The position numbers and the translations under genes were made by a program. A stretch of 64,000 bases of DNA from GCA-2717185 sp047517345 (GTDB lineage Bacteria > Pseudomonadota > Alphaproteobacteria > UBA8366 > GCA-2717185): NCBI GenBank assembly GCA_047517345.1, contig JAKZTB010000106.1:1-64000 (forward strand), in the 5' to 3' direction. The notes under the pieces are model-generated. The model saw only the letters and a list, made by a program, of their open reading frames with translations. It did not search any database and had not been told where the DNA came from. Positions 17,027 to 26,216 of this stretch are shown here, one piece after another; position 1 is the stretch's first letter, and each line of letters starts with the position of its first letter.

Positions 17027-19372
17027 TCACCGTGTGTCCTTGTTCTGATAGCGGGTTGCCCGTGCGTCCCGGATTGCGCGGTAGACGGTCTCAGGCGTCG
17101 CCGGCATCTTGATGTCCGTCACGCCCAGGGGCGCCAAGGCATCCACGATGGCGTTGATCACCGCGGCGGGTGCGGCGGTCGGGCCCGCTTCGCCGACGGA
17201 CTTCACGCCAGTTGGATTGTGGGTGCAGGGGACTTCGAGAATTTTCGTTTCGAAGAAGGGTAGGTCGTGCGCGCGGGGCAGGGCGCAATCCATGAAGGAG
17301 CCGGTCAGCAGCTGACCCGACTCCGGATCGTGATGGTTCCGCTCCAGCAGCGCCTGGCCGATCCCTTGCGCCACGCCGCCGGCGAGCTGGCCTTCGACGA
17401 CCATCGGGTTGAGGGCGCGGCCGACATCCTGCGCCATGCTGTAGCGGAACAGGGTTGCTGCGCCGGTTTCCGGATCTACTTCGACCTCGGCGATATGGCA
17501 GCCGTTCGGGAAGGTGCTGTTTTTCGGTTCGTAGCGATGCGAGGCTTCCAGCGGCCGGTCGCGCGCGATTTCCGCCAGGGTCAGGATCCGGTCGGTGCCG
17601 CGGATGCGGTACGCTCCATCTTCGTATTCGATGTCCTGCGGCGCGGCTTCGAGTATTTCCGCTGCCGCGTCGAGCCCCGCCTCGATCAATTCGCCGCCGG
17701 CGATCACCAGCGCGCTGCCGCCGATCGTCATGGAGCGGCACGCGCCAGTCCCCATGCCCCAGGGCGTTTCGTTCGTGTCGCCCTGGACGATGCGGATGCG
17801 GTCCATCTCGATGCCCAGCCGTTCGGCCAGCATCTGGGCGTAGACCGTTTCGTGCGACTGGCCGTTCGACATGGTGCCGATCAGCACGACGATCTGTCCG
17901 TCCGCCGTGCATTCGATGTCGGCCCGGTCGGCGATTCCCGCACCGCAAGCTTCCAGAAGATTGCCGTAGCCCAGCCCGCGATAGAGGCCGCGCGACTCGC
18001 TGTCGGCGCGGCGCGTGGAAAATCCGGCGACGTCCGCGAGGCGTTCCGCCTCCGCCATCGCGGCGGCGAAATCGCCGCTGTCGTAGGTGGACAAGGCGGG
18101 CGTGCGGTAGGGCATCGCTTCGGCCGGCACTAGGTTTCGGTAACGGATTTCCGCGGGCGTCAGCCCCATCTCGCGCGCGGCGGTGTCGAGCAGCCGCTCG
18201 ATCACGAACACCGCTTCCGGCGCCCCGGCGCCGCGGTAGGGGCAGGTCGGCATGCGGTTGGTGTGGACGCCGTGGATATCGAAGTCAATTGCGGGAATGA
18301 CGTAGACGCTGGTGCCCATGATCCGCCACATGTTGCCGGCGGTCGATCCGCGCGGCCCGAGATAGCCGCCCAGATCGGCCAACGCACGGACCCTGAGCGC
18401 GAGGAATTTTCCGTCCGCATCGAAGGCGGCATCCGCGTCGGCCGCCTGGCCGCGGCCCTGATAATCGCTCAGGAAGCTTTCGCCGCGGTCGGCCAGCCAG
18501 CGCACCCGCCGGCCCAGTTTGCGCGCTGTCCACAATACCAACGCCTGCTCCGGGTAGAGCGGGTTCTTGGCGCCGAAACCGCCGCCGACGTCCTTGGCGA
18601 CGACGCGGACCCGGTCTTCGGGTAAGTGGAAGATGTCCCGGGCCAGGTGGCGCCCCACAGTCTGCGGCTTCCCCGCGGCGGCATGCATCGTGTAGCGGTC
18701 GTCGACCGGATCGTAGTGGCCGACATAGCCGCGTGTCTCCAGCGGGTTCTGGACGACGCGCTCGTTCGCAATGGAAACCGTCGTGATGTGCGCCGCCCGT
18801 GCGAAGGCTTCTTCGACCGCATGTCTGTCGCCTATGTCGGTGCGGAAATTGACATTGCCCGGCGACTGATCCCAAAGCGGGTCAGCGGCAAGCGCGCGGC
18901 GCACGTCGATCAGCGGCGGCCGTTCGGCATAGTCGACGAATATCGCTTCCGCGGCATCCTTCGCCTGCGCCACGCTTTCGGCAACCACGACGGCGACAGG
19001 TTGGCCCAAATAGAGCACCCGGTCGTCGGCCAAAATCGGCTGCGGCTGCCCGATGGCCGGATCGCCCTGCACCGGCGGCGATTGAGGAGGGGCGTTGTGC
19101 GGGGTCGGTGGCTGGCGCTCCCAGGGAATGCCGCCCAGCCCGTCCGCCTTGACGTCCTGCCCCGTCCAAATCCCCAGCACGCCGGGCATCGCGCGGGCGC
19201 TGTCCACATCGATGGACAGGATTGCGGCATGCGGGTATTCCGCACGCAGGACGACCATATGTGCGACGCCGTCGAAGGGCAGATCGGCGATATAACGGCC
19301 CTGTCCGGTCAGAAACCGATGGTCCTCGACCCGCTGGACCGACCGACCGACATAATAGCGATCCGTGTCCAT
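17027..19372 (-). CDS. Xanthine dehydrogenase family molybdopterin-binding large subunit (1)
   Basis: A 781-residue molybdenum hydroxylase large subunit. RVEDHRFLTGQGRYIADL opens the protein, GGGFGAKNPLYPEQALVL lies in the Mo-cofactor domain, CPYRGAGAPEAVFVIERLLD follows, and the catalytic Glu is about E728 in GVKSVGEAGP. The active-site loop lacks the Cys that binds copper in CO dehydrogenase, so it is a hydroxylase of an unknown heterocycle or aldehyde rather than CoxL. It needs [2Fe-2S] and FAD subunits, neither of which is nearby. It begins 24 bases after the PyrD-like gene, so it is probably the last gene of the minus-strand operon starting near 27044. Confidence 0.9.
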   Translation of the reverse strand: MDTDRYYVGRSVQRVEDHRFLTGQGRYIADLPFDGVAHMVVLRAEYPHAAILSIDVDSARAMPGVLGIWTGQDVKADGLGGIPWERQPPTPHNAPPQSPPVQGDPAIGQPQPILADDRVLYLGQPVAVVVAESVAQAKDAAEAIFVDYAERPPLIDVRRALAADPLWDQSPGNVNFRTDIGDRHAVEEAFARAAHITTVSIANERVVQNPLETRGYVGHYDPVDDRYTMHAAAGKPQTVGRHLARDIFHLPEDRVRVVAKDVGGGFGAKNPLYPEQALVLWTARKLGRRVRWLADRGESFLSDYQGRGQAADADAAFDADGKFLALRVRALADLGGYLGPRGSTAGNMWRIMGTSVYVIPAIDFDIHGVHTNRMPTCPYRGAGAPEAVFVIERLLDTAAREMGLTPAEIRYRNLVPAEAMPYRTPALSTYDSGDFAAAMAEAERLADVAGFSTRRADSESRGLYRGLGYGNLLEACGAGIADRADIECTADGQIVVLIGTMSNGQSHETVYAQMLAERLGIEMDRIRIVQGDTNETPWGMGTGACRSMTIGGSALVIAGGELIEAGLDAAAEILEAAPQDIEYEDGAYRIRGTDRILTLAEIARDRPLEASHRYEPKNSTFPNGCHIAEVEVDPETGAATLFRYSMAQDVGRALNPMVVEGQLAGGVAQGIGQALLERNHHDPESGQLLTGSFMDCALPRAHDLPFFETKILEVPCTHNPTGVKSVGEAGPTAAPAAVINAIVDALAPLGVTDIKMPATPETVYRAIRDARATRYQNKDTR

Positions 19373-19396
19373 GGCCGCCGTCCGGATGTTAGACTC

Positions 19397-20341
19397 TTAG
19401 ATCCCGGCCGCCGCCGCGATATAGGTGTCGGTCTCCAGATCGTCTTCGACCGCGCCGGTCAGGTCAGCGATGCGGGCGATGCCGCGGCGGTCGCACCAAT
19501 CCTCCAGATCCTCGATGATCGACGTCATCGCGGTCGGGTTGCGGAACGAGGCGTATCCGACCTGCACGGCGCTGGCGCCGGCCAGCATGTACTCGACGAC
19601 GTCTTCCGCCTTGACGATACCGCCGCAGCCGATGATCGGAATAGAGACCGCCTTGGCGATCTGATAGACCATGCGCAAGATGATCGGCTTGACGGCGGGG
19701 CCCGACATACCGCCGGTCTTGAAGCCGAGCGCCGGCCGGAAGCTGTGCGTGTCGATGCGCATCGACAGGATGGTGTTGGCGACGGTCAGCGCGTCGGCGC
19801 CGGCCTCCTCCGCCGCCCGGGCGATGGCGACGATATCGCCGGCATTGGGCGACAGCTTGACGAAGATAGGCAAGTCCGTCGCCGCACGGATGCCGCGCAC
19901 CGTCTCTGCAGTGTGTTCCGCGTGCAGGGCGAAGTTGCCGCCGTTCGGGTCGCGGGTCGGGCAGGAGATATTGATCTCGAGCGCCTGCACCCCCGGCACG
20001 GTGACGTCGTGCGCCATCGCCGCGAAATCTTCCTCCGTCGTCGAGGTGATGCTGACGATCGTCGGCGGGCTGTACTGCGTGTATTGCGGCAGCAGTTCGG
20101 TCAGGAAGTAGTCGAGCCCCTTGCCCGGCAATCCGATGCAATTGATCATGCCGCATTCGACCTCGGCGACGCGCGGCGGCGGATTGCCGTCGCGCAGCTC
20201 ACGGCTGACCGTCTTGGTCAGGGTCGCGCCCAATTTGTTGATGTCGATGACCTGCGCCATTTCCGGGGAAAAAGTGCCGGAAGCCGGCATGACCGGGTTG
20301 GGCATCTCGAAATCGCCGAGCTTTACCGAAAGATCTACCAT
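19397..20341 (-). CDS. Dihydroorotate dehydrogenase B-like catalytic subunit (PyrD type 1B)
   Basis: FMN TIM-barrel protein of 314 residues: LSVKLGDFEMPNPVMPASGTF, MINCIGLPGKGLDYF, and the catalytic Cys C127 in ALEINISCPTRDPNGG. A canonical type 1B enzyme has the same SCP motif. FVKLSPNAGDIVAIA, GCGGIVKAEDVVEYMLAGASAVQVG and a typical C-terminus follow. It would oxidise a dihydro-pyrimidine-like or related ring with electrons passed to the PyrK-like partner. ATG 20341 overlaps that partner's TAG (ATGGGATGGTAG), so they are translationally coupled. Sitting between two Mo hydroxylase genes suggests a catabolic paralogue rather than the housekeeping pyrimidine enzyme. Confidence 0.85.
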   Translation of the reverse strand: MVDLSVKLGDFEMPNPVMPASGTFSPEMAQVIDINKLGATLTKTVSRELRDGNPPPRVAEVECGMINCIGLPGKGLDYFLTELLPQYTQYSPPTIVSITSTTEEDFAAMAHDVTVPGVQALEINISCPTRDPNGGNFALHAEHTAETVRGIRAATDLPIFVKLSPNAGDIVAIARAAEEAGADALTVANTILSMRIDTHSFRPALGFKTGGMSGPAVKPIILRMVYQIAKAVSIPIIGCGGIVKAEDVVEYMLAGASAVQVGYASFRNPTAMTSIIEDLEDWCDRRGIARIADLTGAVEDDLETDTYIAAAAGI

Positions 20342-21249
20342 CCCATCGCCTCCTGCATGTCGAAGACGGGTCCGTCGATGCAGACCCGCTTGAGTGTTTT
20401 GACGCCGTCGATCTCGAAGGTCCGGACGCAGACGTAACAGGGCCCGAGACCGCAGGCCATGATCTGCTCCATGGCGACCTGCCCCGGAATGCCGTGCTTT
20501 TCGCCGAGCCGCTTCATCAGCATGAACAGCCGGTTCGAGCCGCAGGTGTAGAACGCGTCTGCACGGCCCCGCGCGACCCGGTCCTCGATGATCGCTTCGA
20601 CGTTGCCGAGATCGCTGCTGCCGTCGGTATCGGTGACGGTGACGATCTCCGCGCCGGCTTTCTCGAACAGGCCGCCGGACATCGTCAGGTCCGGGCTGCG
20701 CGCGCTCAGGATGACCGTCGCGTTGACGCCGTTCTCCGCGATCAACTGCGAGATCGGCGCCAGGGTCGCGAGACCGACGCCGCGGCCCAGAACCACGACG
20801 TTCTGCCATTCGGGTGCGATCGAAAATCCGACGCCGAGCGGGCCGACGATGTTGAACTGGTCGCCGGGCTCCAGCATCGCCGTACCCTTCGTGCCGCGGC
20901 CGACCGTTTTATAGAGGAATTCGAGCCGCTGGCGGGCCCTGTCGACGACGTAGATGCTTTGCGGCCGGCGCAGCCAGAGATCGCCCTCGTCGGGCGATGG
21001 GCAGAGCCAGTGGAAGAACTGGCCGGGCCTGGCGGTCAGCGCCTTGGGCGAGGCGGTGATGACGAGATGCTTGTACTCGTCGTTGATCCAGTCGTTCGAC
21101 AGGACGGTCGTCAGGGTTTCCTCGGCCGGTGCGGCGGGCGCCCGGTCGACGAAAGTGTCATCCCCAACCACGCGGGGTTTGGTGGAGAAGACGGTGGTCT
21201 CCGTTTGGGTCATTCGGGATCCACGAATTTCAGTTTGTTCAAAAATCAT
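20335..21249 (-). CDS. Dihydroorotate dehydrogenase electron-transfer subunit-like (PyrK type)
   Basis: A 304-residue ferredoxin-reductase-fold protein with RRPQSIYVVD (FAD site), VVVLGRGVGLATLAPISQ (NAD region) and a C-terminal [2Fe-2S] cluster of four cysteines, C266, C271, C274 and C290, in the spacing C-x4-C-x2-C-x15-C. It passes electrons between the PyrD-like subunit and NAD. ATG 21249 has AGGA seven bases ahead. ATG 21213 is an alternative that would leave an AT-rich motif in the leader. It lies 30 bases downstream of the XRE regulator in the same operon. Confidence 0.85.
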   Translation of the reverse strand: MIFEQTEIRGSRMTQTETTVFSTKPRVVGDDTFVDRAPAAPAEETLTTVLSNDWINDEYKHLVITASPKALTARPGQFFHWLCPSPDEGDLWLRRPQSIYVVDRARQRLEFLYKTVGRGTKGTAMLEPGDQFNIVGPLGVGFSIAPEWQNVVVLGRGVGLATLAPISQLIAENGVNATVILSARSPDLTMSGGLFEKAGAEIVTVTDTDGSSDLGNVEAIIEDRVARGRADAFYTCGSNRLFMLMKRLGEKHGIPGQVAMEQIMACGLGPCYVCVRTFEIDGVKTLKRVCIDGPVFDMQEAMGW

Positions 21250-21265
21250 TAATAGTCCTAAAAAT
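21238..21265 (-). promoter_or_regulatory. AT-rich motif upstream of/overlapping the PyrK-like start
   Basis: On the minus strand this 28-base stretch begins ATTTTTAGGACTATTAATG. It matches 20 of 28 positions with 24537-24564 in front of the Mo hydroxylase gene of the same cluster. Both stand out from GC-rich flanks. It may be a binding site for the XRE protein encoded next door, but the AT bias alone could produce much of the match. Confidence 0.3.
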
Positions 21266-21279
21266 ATTACAAATCCAGT

Positions 21280-22164
21280 TCAATCGATATGTTTTGCGAT
21301 CAAATTGCGCATGAATTCGCCCGCGGCGACGCCCTTCAGGGCGCGGCGCCACATGTCTTCGACGGTTTTCTCGTGCAGGCTCAACGCTTCCGGCGCCGAG
21401 GTAATCATGGCGACGCCAACCCGTACGTTGGGCTGCGCGCCGAGCCGGAAGGGGCTGACGGTCAGCACCTTGCGATCCGACTGGCGGAAGATCTGGAAGC
21501 CTGTATGGGGCAAGGTGTCCGGCACGATTCCGATCTGCACGCTGATCGGCTCGTCTTCCATCATGGCGGCGAGATGGCTCGCTTCGGCCACTGCGAGGCT
21601 TCGACGCTTTTCTCTCTCGGTTTCGCTGAGATCGATCCGACCGACCAACCCGTTGCGCAGGAACCCGTCCATCTCCATCGCCGACAGCAGATTGACCACA
21701 CCCGGCTGGCGCCTGCAAAAAGTCGCCTTGCGGGCGTTCAACACCGCCATGATGTCTCCCGCTTGTTCCAGCGCCGCATCGCGGTCCGGCAGGTCGTTCG
21801 GAATATTCTCGCGCAGGATTTTCGCGAGGGTCTCGTCGAAGGCGTCGGAAGCCAGCAGGTAGGAGATCGGGCCCGCCAGCACGACGATATGTTCCGACGT
21901 TTCCTCGATCTGGCGGATGCGCTCGAAATAGCTGACCGCCGAAGCGACATACTCGACACCGACGCCGAGCAGAGTCGGGATCGACACTTCCAGCAGGTCG
22001 GCGAGCTTTTCCAATGTGTCGATCTTGGCAAGTTCGCCTTTCTCGAACCGGTAGAGGGCCGTCCGCGAGATGCCGATTCGTTTGGCGACATCGTCGGCGC
22101 TCAAGCCCGAGCCGAGCCGGAAGGCGCGCAGCCGATTGCCAATATCGTCGAAGCGGATCGCCAT
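21280..22164 (-). CDS. XRE family transcriptional regulator
   Basis: A 294-residue regulator with an N-terminal helix-turn-helix (residues about 8-62: IGNRLRAFRLGSGLSADD, IGISRTALYRFEKGE, LEKLADLLEVSIPTLLG) and a long C-terminal effector domain of unknown fold. Its ATG at 22164 shares the A of the preceding hydroxylase's TGA (TGATG), so it is co-translated with the operon it probably controls. The C-terminal region suggests a small-molecule sensor for a pathway substrate. Likely sites are the paired AT-rich motifs at 21238 and 24537; this is inference. Confidence 0.88.
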   Translation of the reverse strand: MAIRFDDIGNRLRAFRLGSGLSADDVAKRIGISRTALYRFEKGELAKIDTLEKLADLLEVSIPTLLGVGVEYVASAVSYFERIRQIEETSEHIVVLAGPISYLLASDAFDETLAKILRENIPNDLPDRDAALEQAGDIMAVLNARKATFCRRQPGVVNLLSAMEMDGFLRNGLVGRIDLSETEREKRRSLAVAEASHLAAMMEDEPISVQIGIVPDTLPHTGFQIFRQSDRKVLTVSPFRLGAQPNVRVGVAMITSAPEALSLHEKTVEDMWRRALKGVAAGEFMRNLIAKHID

Positions 22165-24488
22165 CAGCCGGATTCGATTGCCGCGAGGATGTCGGGCGGG
22201 CTCAGCGGCGCCTTGGTAAGGCGGACACCGAAGGATGATAGGGCATCCTCGATCGCCGAGACGATCGCCGCGGGAACGGGAAACACACCGCATTCGCCGA
22301 CCCCCTTGACGCCCAGCGGATTCAAGTCTGTCGGAGATTCATGATGGACGATGTCGATGCGCGGCACTTCCGGCGCGGTGATCAGCAGGTAATCCGCAAG
22401 ATTGGTGGTCTGGGGCTGGCCGTAGTCGTCGAAGCCAATCCGCTCGTACAGCGCGTTGCCGATGCCGTGCGCCGCCGCGCCGACAATCTGCCCGTCGACG
22501 ACCGCCGGATGGATCACGGCGCCGCAATCGTGCGCGAAAACGAAATTAACGATCGCGACATGGCCGGTCTCGGGGTCGACGTCGACCTCGACGACGGCCG
22601 ATCCGTTGGCGTAGGTCAAATCGTCGACCACCACATGCTCCGTCGCTTCCAGGCCTGGCTCGACCCCGCCGGGCAGATTGTAACCGGGAACGCCGGCGAC
22701 GGACCGGGCGACCTCGCCGAGGCTCACCTTCATGTCGGAGACGCCTGCAACGCGCACATCGCGGCCGACGATTTCCAGATCGGCCTCCGAGGCTTCCAGA
22801 ATATGCGCCGCGATACGCAACGCCTTCTCCCGCACCTTGACCGCCGCGACATGCGCGGAGGAACCCGCGGTAACCGCCTGGCGGCTGTTGAACCCTCCGA
22901 TCCCAAGCGTCGTCGCGGCGCTGTCGCCCGCGGTGACCTTGACGTTCGCCATATCTCCGCCGAGTTGTGCGGCGACGATCTGCGCCATCATCGTTTCGGT
23001 GCTTTGGCCCATCGCGGTGGCGCCTGTCGCGACCTCAACGGTTCCGGACGGCGCGATCCGCACGGTGGCGGACTCGAAGGGTCCGCGCCCGGTGCCCTTG
23101 ACGAAATTCGCCAGGCCGATGCCGAGATAGCGGCCGTCCGCGCGGGCGGCTTTCTGGCGGGCGGCGAAGCTGTCCCAACCGGCGCGTTTCAGCGCATCCG
23201 CCTGGCATTTCGGGTAGTCGCCGCTGTCCAGAACGACCGGCCCGCCGCCGCGGTTCCGCAGCGGCTTGGTCTTCGGCATGTCTTCGCCGGCAACCAAGTT
23301 GCGCCGACGGATCTCGGCCCTGTCGAGGCCGAGTGCCTCGGCTGCCCGGTCGAGCAGCCGCTCCATGACGAAGACGCCCTGCGGCTGCCCCGCGCCGCGC
23401 ACGGGCGTCACGGGCACCTTGTTGGTCAGGGCCAGTTTCACGTTCATCGCGTAGGCTGGGATTTCGTAGGGCAGGGTGACGGTGATCGCGGACTCGTAGG
23501 GCAGGTTGACGCCGCGCGCGGTGAAGGCGCCGTGGTCGTGGATCAGGGAACCCCGCAGGCCCAGAATCTTGCCGCTGTCGTCGACCGCGATTTCCGCATC
23601 CCAGTATTGGTCGCGCTCCTGGGTGGTACCGATGAAATGTTCCCGCCGGTCTTCGATCCACTTGACCGGCCGGCGCAGGATCAAGACGGCCGCGGCGACG
23701 ACGATGTCCTCGGGGTAGAAGATCAGCTTGGGTCCGAACCCACCGCCGAGGTCGGGCGCCACGACCCGGACGCTCCGCTCGTCCCGGCCCAGCATGTCGC
23801 ACAGCAGTTGCCGCGCCGTATGCGGCGTCTGGGTCGAGCTCCATAAGGTCAACCGGTCGTCGAGCAGATCGTACGCGGCGACGTTGCCGCGGCACTCGAT
23901 GGAGTGCCCCCCGCCGCGATGCTGATGGAACGATTCGCGGAAGATGTGGGGTGCGGCGGCGAACGCCATATCGCAGTCGCCGAACGCCATGTCGAACTCG
24001 GCAAGCAGATTGTGGTCGGCGCCGTCATGCACCGGCGCGGCATCTTCGGCCAGCGAGTCGCGGGCGTCGGCGACCGCGGGCAGCGGGTCGTAGTCGACAT
24101 CGACAAGCGCCGCCGCGTCCTCCGCGATGTAGCGGTCGTCCGCAACGACAAATGCGATCGGTTCGCCGACATGGACAGTCTCGTCGTGGGCGAGTGCGAT
24201 CCGGTTGCGGTCCTGTCTGTAGCTCGGGCTCGGCAGGCCGACGACCAATCGGTCGGTGCGCAGATGGGGCTGCAAATCGTCGAGGGTCAGGACGGCATGG
24301 ACGCCGGGAACAGCCAGCGCGGCCGCCTTATCGATCCGTTTGATTTTGGCGTGGCCATAGGCGCTGCGGACGAAGGCACCCTCCAGCATTCCCGGCAGCG
24401 CGATATCGTCGACGAAGCGCCCTTCGCCGCGCAGGAGCTTGCCGTCTTCGAGTCTCGGAACGCTGACCCCGACTACCGCGTCGACCAC
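22164..24488 (-). CDS. Xanthine dehydrogenase family molybdopterin-binding large subunit (2)
   Basis: A 774-residue molybdenum hydroxylase large subunit. PRLEDGKLLRGEGRFVDDI starts the protein. GGGFGPKLIFYPEDIVVAA and TPVRGAGQPQGVFVMERLLD bind the cofactor, and the catalytic Glu is about E732 in GVKGVGECGVF. It is distinct from the copy at 17027 and again lacks the Cu-binding Cys. It would hydroxylate a carbon next to a ring nitrogen or an aldehyde. The small and medium subunits are not encoded in the window. It heads a tight block (TGATG overlap) with XRE, PyrK-like, PyrD-like and the other hydroxylase. An 83-base AT-rich gap precedes it, a possible internal promoter. Confidence 0.9.
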   Translation of the reverse strand: MVDAVVGVSVPRLEDGKLLRGEGRFVDDIALPGMLEGAFVRSAYGHAKIKRIDKAAALAVPGVHAVLTLDDLQPHLRTDRLVVGLPSPSYRQDRNRIALAHDETVHVGEPIAFVVADDRYIAEDAAALVDVDYDPLPAVADARDSLAEDAAPVHDGADHNLLAEFDMAFGDCDMAFAAAPHIFRESFHQHRGGGHSIECRGNVAAYDLLDDRLTLWSSTQTPHTARQLLCDMLGRDERSVRVVAPDLGGGFGPKLIFYPEDIVVAAAVLILRRPVKWIEDRREHFIGTTQERDQYWDAEIAVDDSGKILGLRGSLIHDHGAFTARGVNLPYESAITVTLPYEIPAYAMNVKLALTNKVPVTPVRGAGQPQGVFVMERLLDRAAEALGLDRAEIRRRNLVAGEDMPKTKPLRNRGGGPVVLDSGDYPKCQADALKRAGWDSFAARQKAARADGRYLGIGLANFVKGTGRGPFESATVRIAPSGTVEVATGATAMGQSTETMMAQIVAAQLGGDMANVKVTAGDSAATTLGIGGFNSRQAVTAGSSAHVAAVKVREKALRIAAHILEASEADLEIVGRDVRVAGVSDMKVSLGEVARSVAGVPGYNLPGGVEPGLEATEHVVVDDLTYANGSAVVEVDVDPETGHVAIVNFVFAHDCGAVIHPAVVDGQIVGAAAHGIGNALYERIGFDDYGQPQTTNLADYLLITAPEVPRIDIVHHESPTDLNPLGVKGVGECGVFPVPAAIVSAIEDALSSFGVRLTKAPLSPPDILAAIESG

Positions 24489-24536
24489 CGATTGTGCCTC
24501 TCAACTGCCTCGCGAGGGCATTAGAAGCGGCCACTG

Positions 24537-24564
24537 TCAATTAATCAATAATAATTCCAAAAAT
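24537..24564 (-). promoter_or_regulatory. AT-rich motif upstream of the Mo hydroxylase gene
   Basis: The minus strand reads ATTTTTGGAATTATTATTG followed by ATTAATTGA, ending about 50 bases before the hydroxylase ATG. It resembles 21238-21265 at 20 of 28 positions and contains an imperfect dyad with AATTA/TAATT ends. Candidate promoter or XRE operator; a clear -35/-10 pair with proper spacing was not found. Confidence 0.3.
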
Positions 24565-24571
24565 GGTACGG

Positions 24572-25561
24572 TCAGAGTTTCGGTAAATCCAGTGTCGACG
24601 GCGCGAACAGCTCTTCCGCTACCAGTTTTCGCTCGGTCAGGCCCTGCTCGACGGAGTATCGGGTCATCGCTTCGATCTCATTGGCGTTTTCGGTCGCGCC
24701 GTAGGGCCAGAAATCTTCGCCCATCAACGCGCGCGCCTTTTCGAATTCGTCGACCGGCCAGGGCAGGGTCGTGTGCAAATGGCCGACTTCCGCCTGCCGG
24801 CGGTAACAGATCCGCTTCGCTTCGAGATAGCCGAGATAGACGTTGACCGGCAGCCAGGGATGCTGCTCGACGATGCTGCGGCGGATCCCGACCAGATGCA
24901 TGATCGGGAACATGCCGGTCTTGGCGTAATAGGCCTCTTCGTCCGTCCGGTAGTCGGGGAACAGTCTCGCAACCTTGTCGTTTCTCTCCAGGCAGGACGG
25001 CGCCCGGGCGGCGATCAAGGCGTCCAGGTCGCCCCTGTCCAGCATCCCGTTCAACGTTTCGTCGGCCGGGATCGGTTGCAATTCGACATCGTCTGGTAGC
25101 TGTACTTGCACCTTCTGGGTGCGGCCCGGCTCTTCCTGACCGCCGTTGCGCCAGCGGATATCGGCCGGCGCGACGCCGTATTCGTCCTGCAGGATGCCGC
25201 GGACCCACATCGCCGCCGTCATCGGGTATTCCCGCACGCCGACGATCTTACCCTTCAGATCCTCGGGCGCATCGATGCCCTTGTCGGTCCGGATATAGAT
25301 TGAGGAATGCCGGAACATGCGCGACACGAAAGCGGGTATCGCGACATAGGGGCAGGCGTCGCGCGACAACTGGGTCATGTAGTTCGACATCGACAGCTCG
25401 GTGATGTCGAATTCCTGGAACTTGAAGGCGCGGTGGAAGGCCTCCTCCGGCGTCATCGGTGTCGCGACAATCTCGCACCCGTCGACCCGCACGCGGCCGT
25501 CGAAGAGCGACCGGGTGCGGTCGTAATCGACGCCCGCGAGGCTGAGGGTCAGTTTCGCCAT
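24572..25561 (-). CDS. 4,5-dihydroxyphthalate decarboxylase-like (Pht5 family) protein
   Basis: A 329-residue protein with the periplasmic-binding-like fold of Pht5, but with no signal peptide (MAKLTLSLAGVDYDRTRSL). Family marks are PMTPEEAFHRAFKFQEFDITELSMSNYM, DLKGKIVGVREYPMTAAMW, RGILQDEYGV and a C-terminal EDFWPYGATENANEIEAM. Pht5 decarboxylates dihydroxyphthalate, and related proteins act on other dihydroxy aromatic acids. ATG 25561 is 11 bases from the preceding isomerase-like stop, so the genes are co-transcribed. In this cluster it would remove a carboxyl group from a hydroxylated ring; the substrate is inference. Confidence 0.78.
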   Translation of the reverse strand: MAKLTLSLAGVDYDRTRSLFDGRVRVDGCEIVATPMTPEEAFHRAFKFQEFDITELSMSNYMTQLSRDACPYVAIPAFVSRMFRHSSIYIRTDKGIDAPEDLKGKIVGVREYPMTAAMWVRGILQDEYGVAPADIRWRNGGQEEPGRTQKVQVQLPDDVELQPIPADETLNGMLDRGDLDALIAARAPSCLERNDKVARLFPDYRTDEEAYYAKTGMFPIMHLVGIRRSIVEQHPWLPVNVYLGYLEAKRICYRRQAEVGHLHTTLPWPVDEFEKARALMGEDFWPYGATENANEIEAMTRYSVEQGLTERKLVAEELFAPSTLDLPKL

Positions 25562-25572
25562 TTCCGGGCCGG

Positions 25573-26184
25573 TCAGGCCGCTTTGCCGCGATCGACTGCC
25601 GCCTGCATCAGTTCCAGCCGGTCGTTGCCGAAATACATGTCGATCTTGTCGAGGAAGAAGGTCGGTGAGCCGAAGCCGCCACGCGCGATGATCTCGTCGG
25701 TCGTTTCGAACAGCTTTCGCTTGATCCGGTCGTCGCCGATCTGCGCGAAGAAATTGTCCGCGTCCATGCCCACAGCGCCGACGATATCGCGCAGCACGTC
25801 TTCCTGCGAGATGTCCTTGTCGTCGCACCAATAGGCCTCGAAACAGGCGCGCGAATAGGCGGAAATCGTGCCTTCCTCGATGGCGACGAAAGCGCCGCGG
25901 AGCGCCTTGACGCTGTTTACCGGAAAGACGCTCGGTTTGATCATCTCGATCCCCTGGAAGCGGCCCCAATCCGCCATGTCCTTTTGATAGTATGCGTCCT
26001 TTGGCGGGACGGGATTCTCGCGGCGCAGATAGACGCTCGGATTGACCTTGTTGAAGACGCCGCCGACAAGGAACGGTTTCCAGACCAAGTCGGCGTTGTT
26101 CTTGGCGCAGAAATCCTCGATCCGGTCGAAGGCGTAGAAGGTCCAAGGGCTGGAATAGTCGAAGTAGAATTCAATGGTGGTCAT
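25573..26184 (-). CDS. 2-hydroxychromene-2-carboxylate isomerase-like DsbA family protein
   Basis: A 203-residue kappa-GST/DsbA-fold protein: IEFYFDYSSPWTFYAFDRI with the active-site Ser, VWKPFLVGGVFN, PVNSVKALRGAFVAIEEG and FGSPTFFLDKIDMYFGNDRLE. HCCA isomerases use glutathione to isomerise chromene or similar intermediates in naphthalene and related ring breakdown. ATG 26184 follows GGGGAA and starts 32 bases after the LLM stop. The position between a monooxygenase and a decarboxylase gene fits a ring-cleavage-product isomerase. Confidence 0.85.
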   Translation of the reverse strand: MTTIEFYFDYSSPWTFYAFDRIEDFCAKNNADLVWKPFLVGGVFNKVNPSVYLRRENPVPPKDAYYQKDMADWGRFQGIEMIKPSVFPVNSVKALRGAFVAIEEGTISAYSRACFEAYWCDDKDISQEDVLRDIVGAVGMDADNFFAQIGDDRIKRKLFETTDEIIARGGFGSPTFFLDKIDMYFGNDRLELMQAAVDRGKAA

Positions 26185-26216
26185 GTCGCGTTCCCCGTGA
26201 ATGTGATTTGCGTGGA

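Noticed and set aside
18626..20437. Long plus-strand open frame antisense to the Mo hydroxylase and PyrD-like genes
   Set aside because: It is Arg/Asp/Val-rich, matches nothing recognisable and lies opposite well-conserved genes; it is a by-product of high-GC codon use. The same applies to long frames opposite 5333-6730 and 50359-52185.
17027..24488. Carbon monoxide dehydrogenase (CoxL) assignment for the Mo large subunits
   Set aside because: A CoxG-like gene is near, but the active-site loop reads YRGAG or VRGAG without the Cys that holds copper in CoxL, and CoxS/CoxM are absent.
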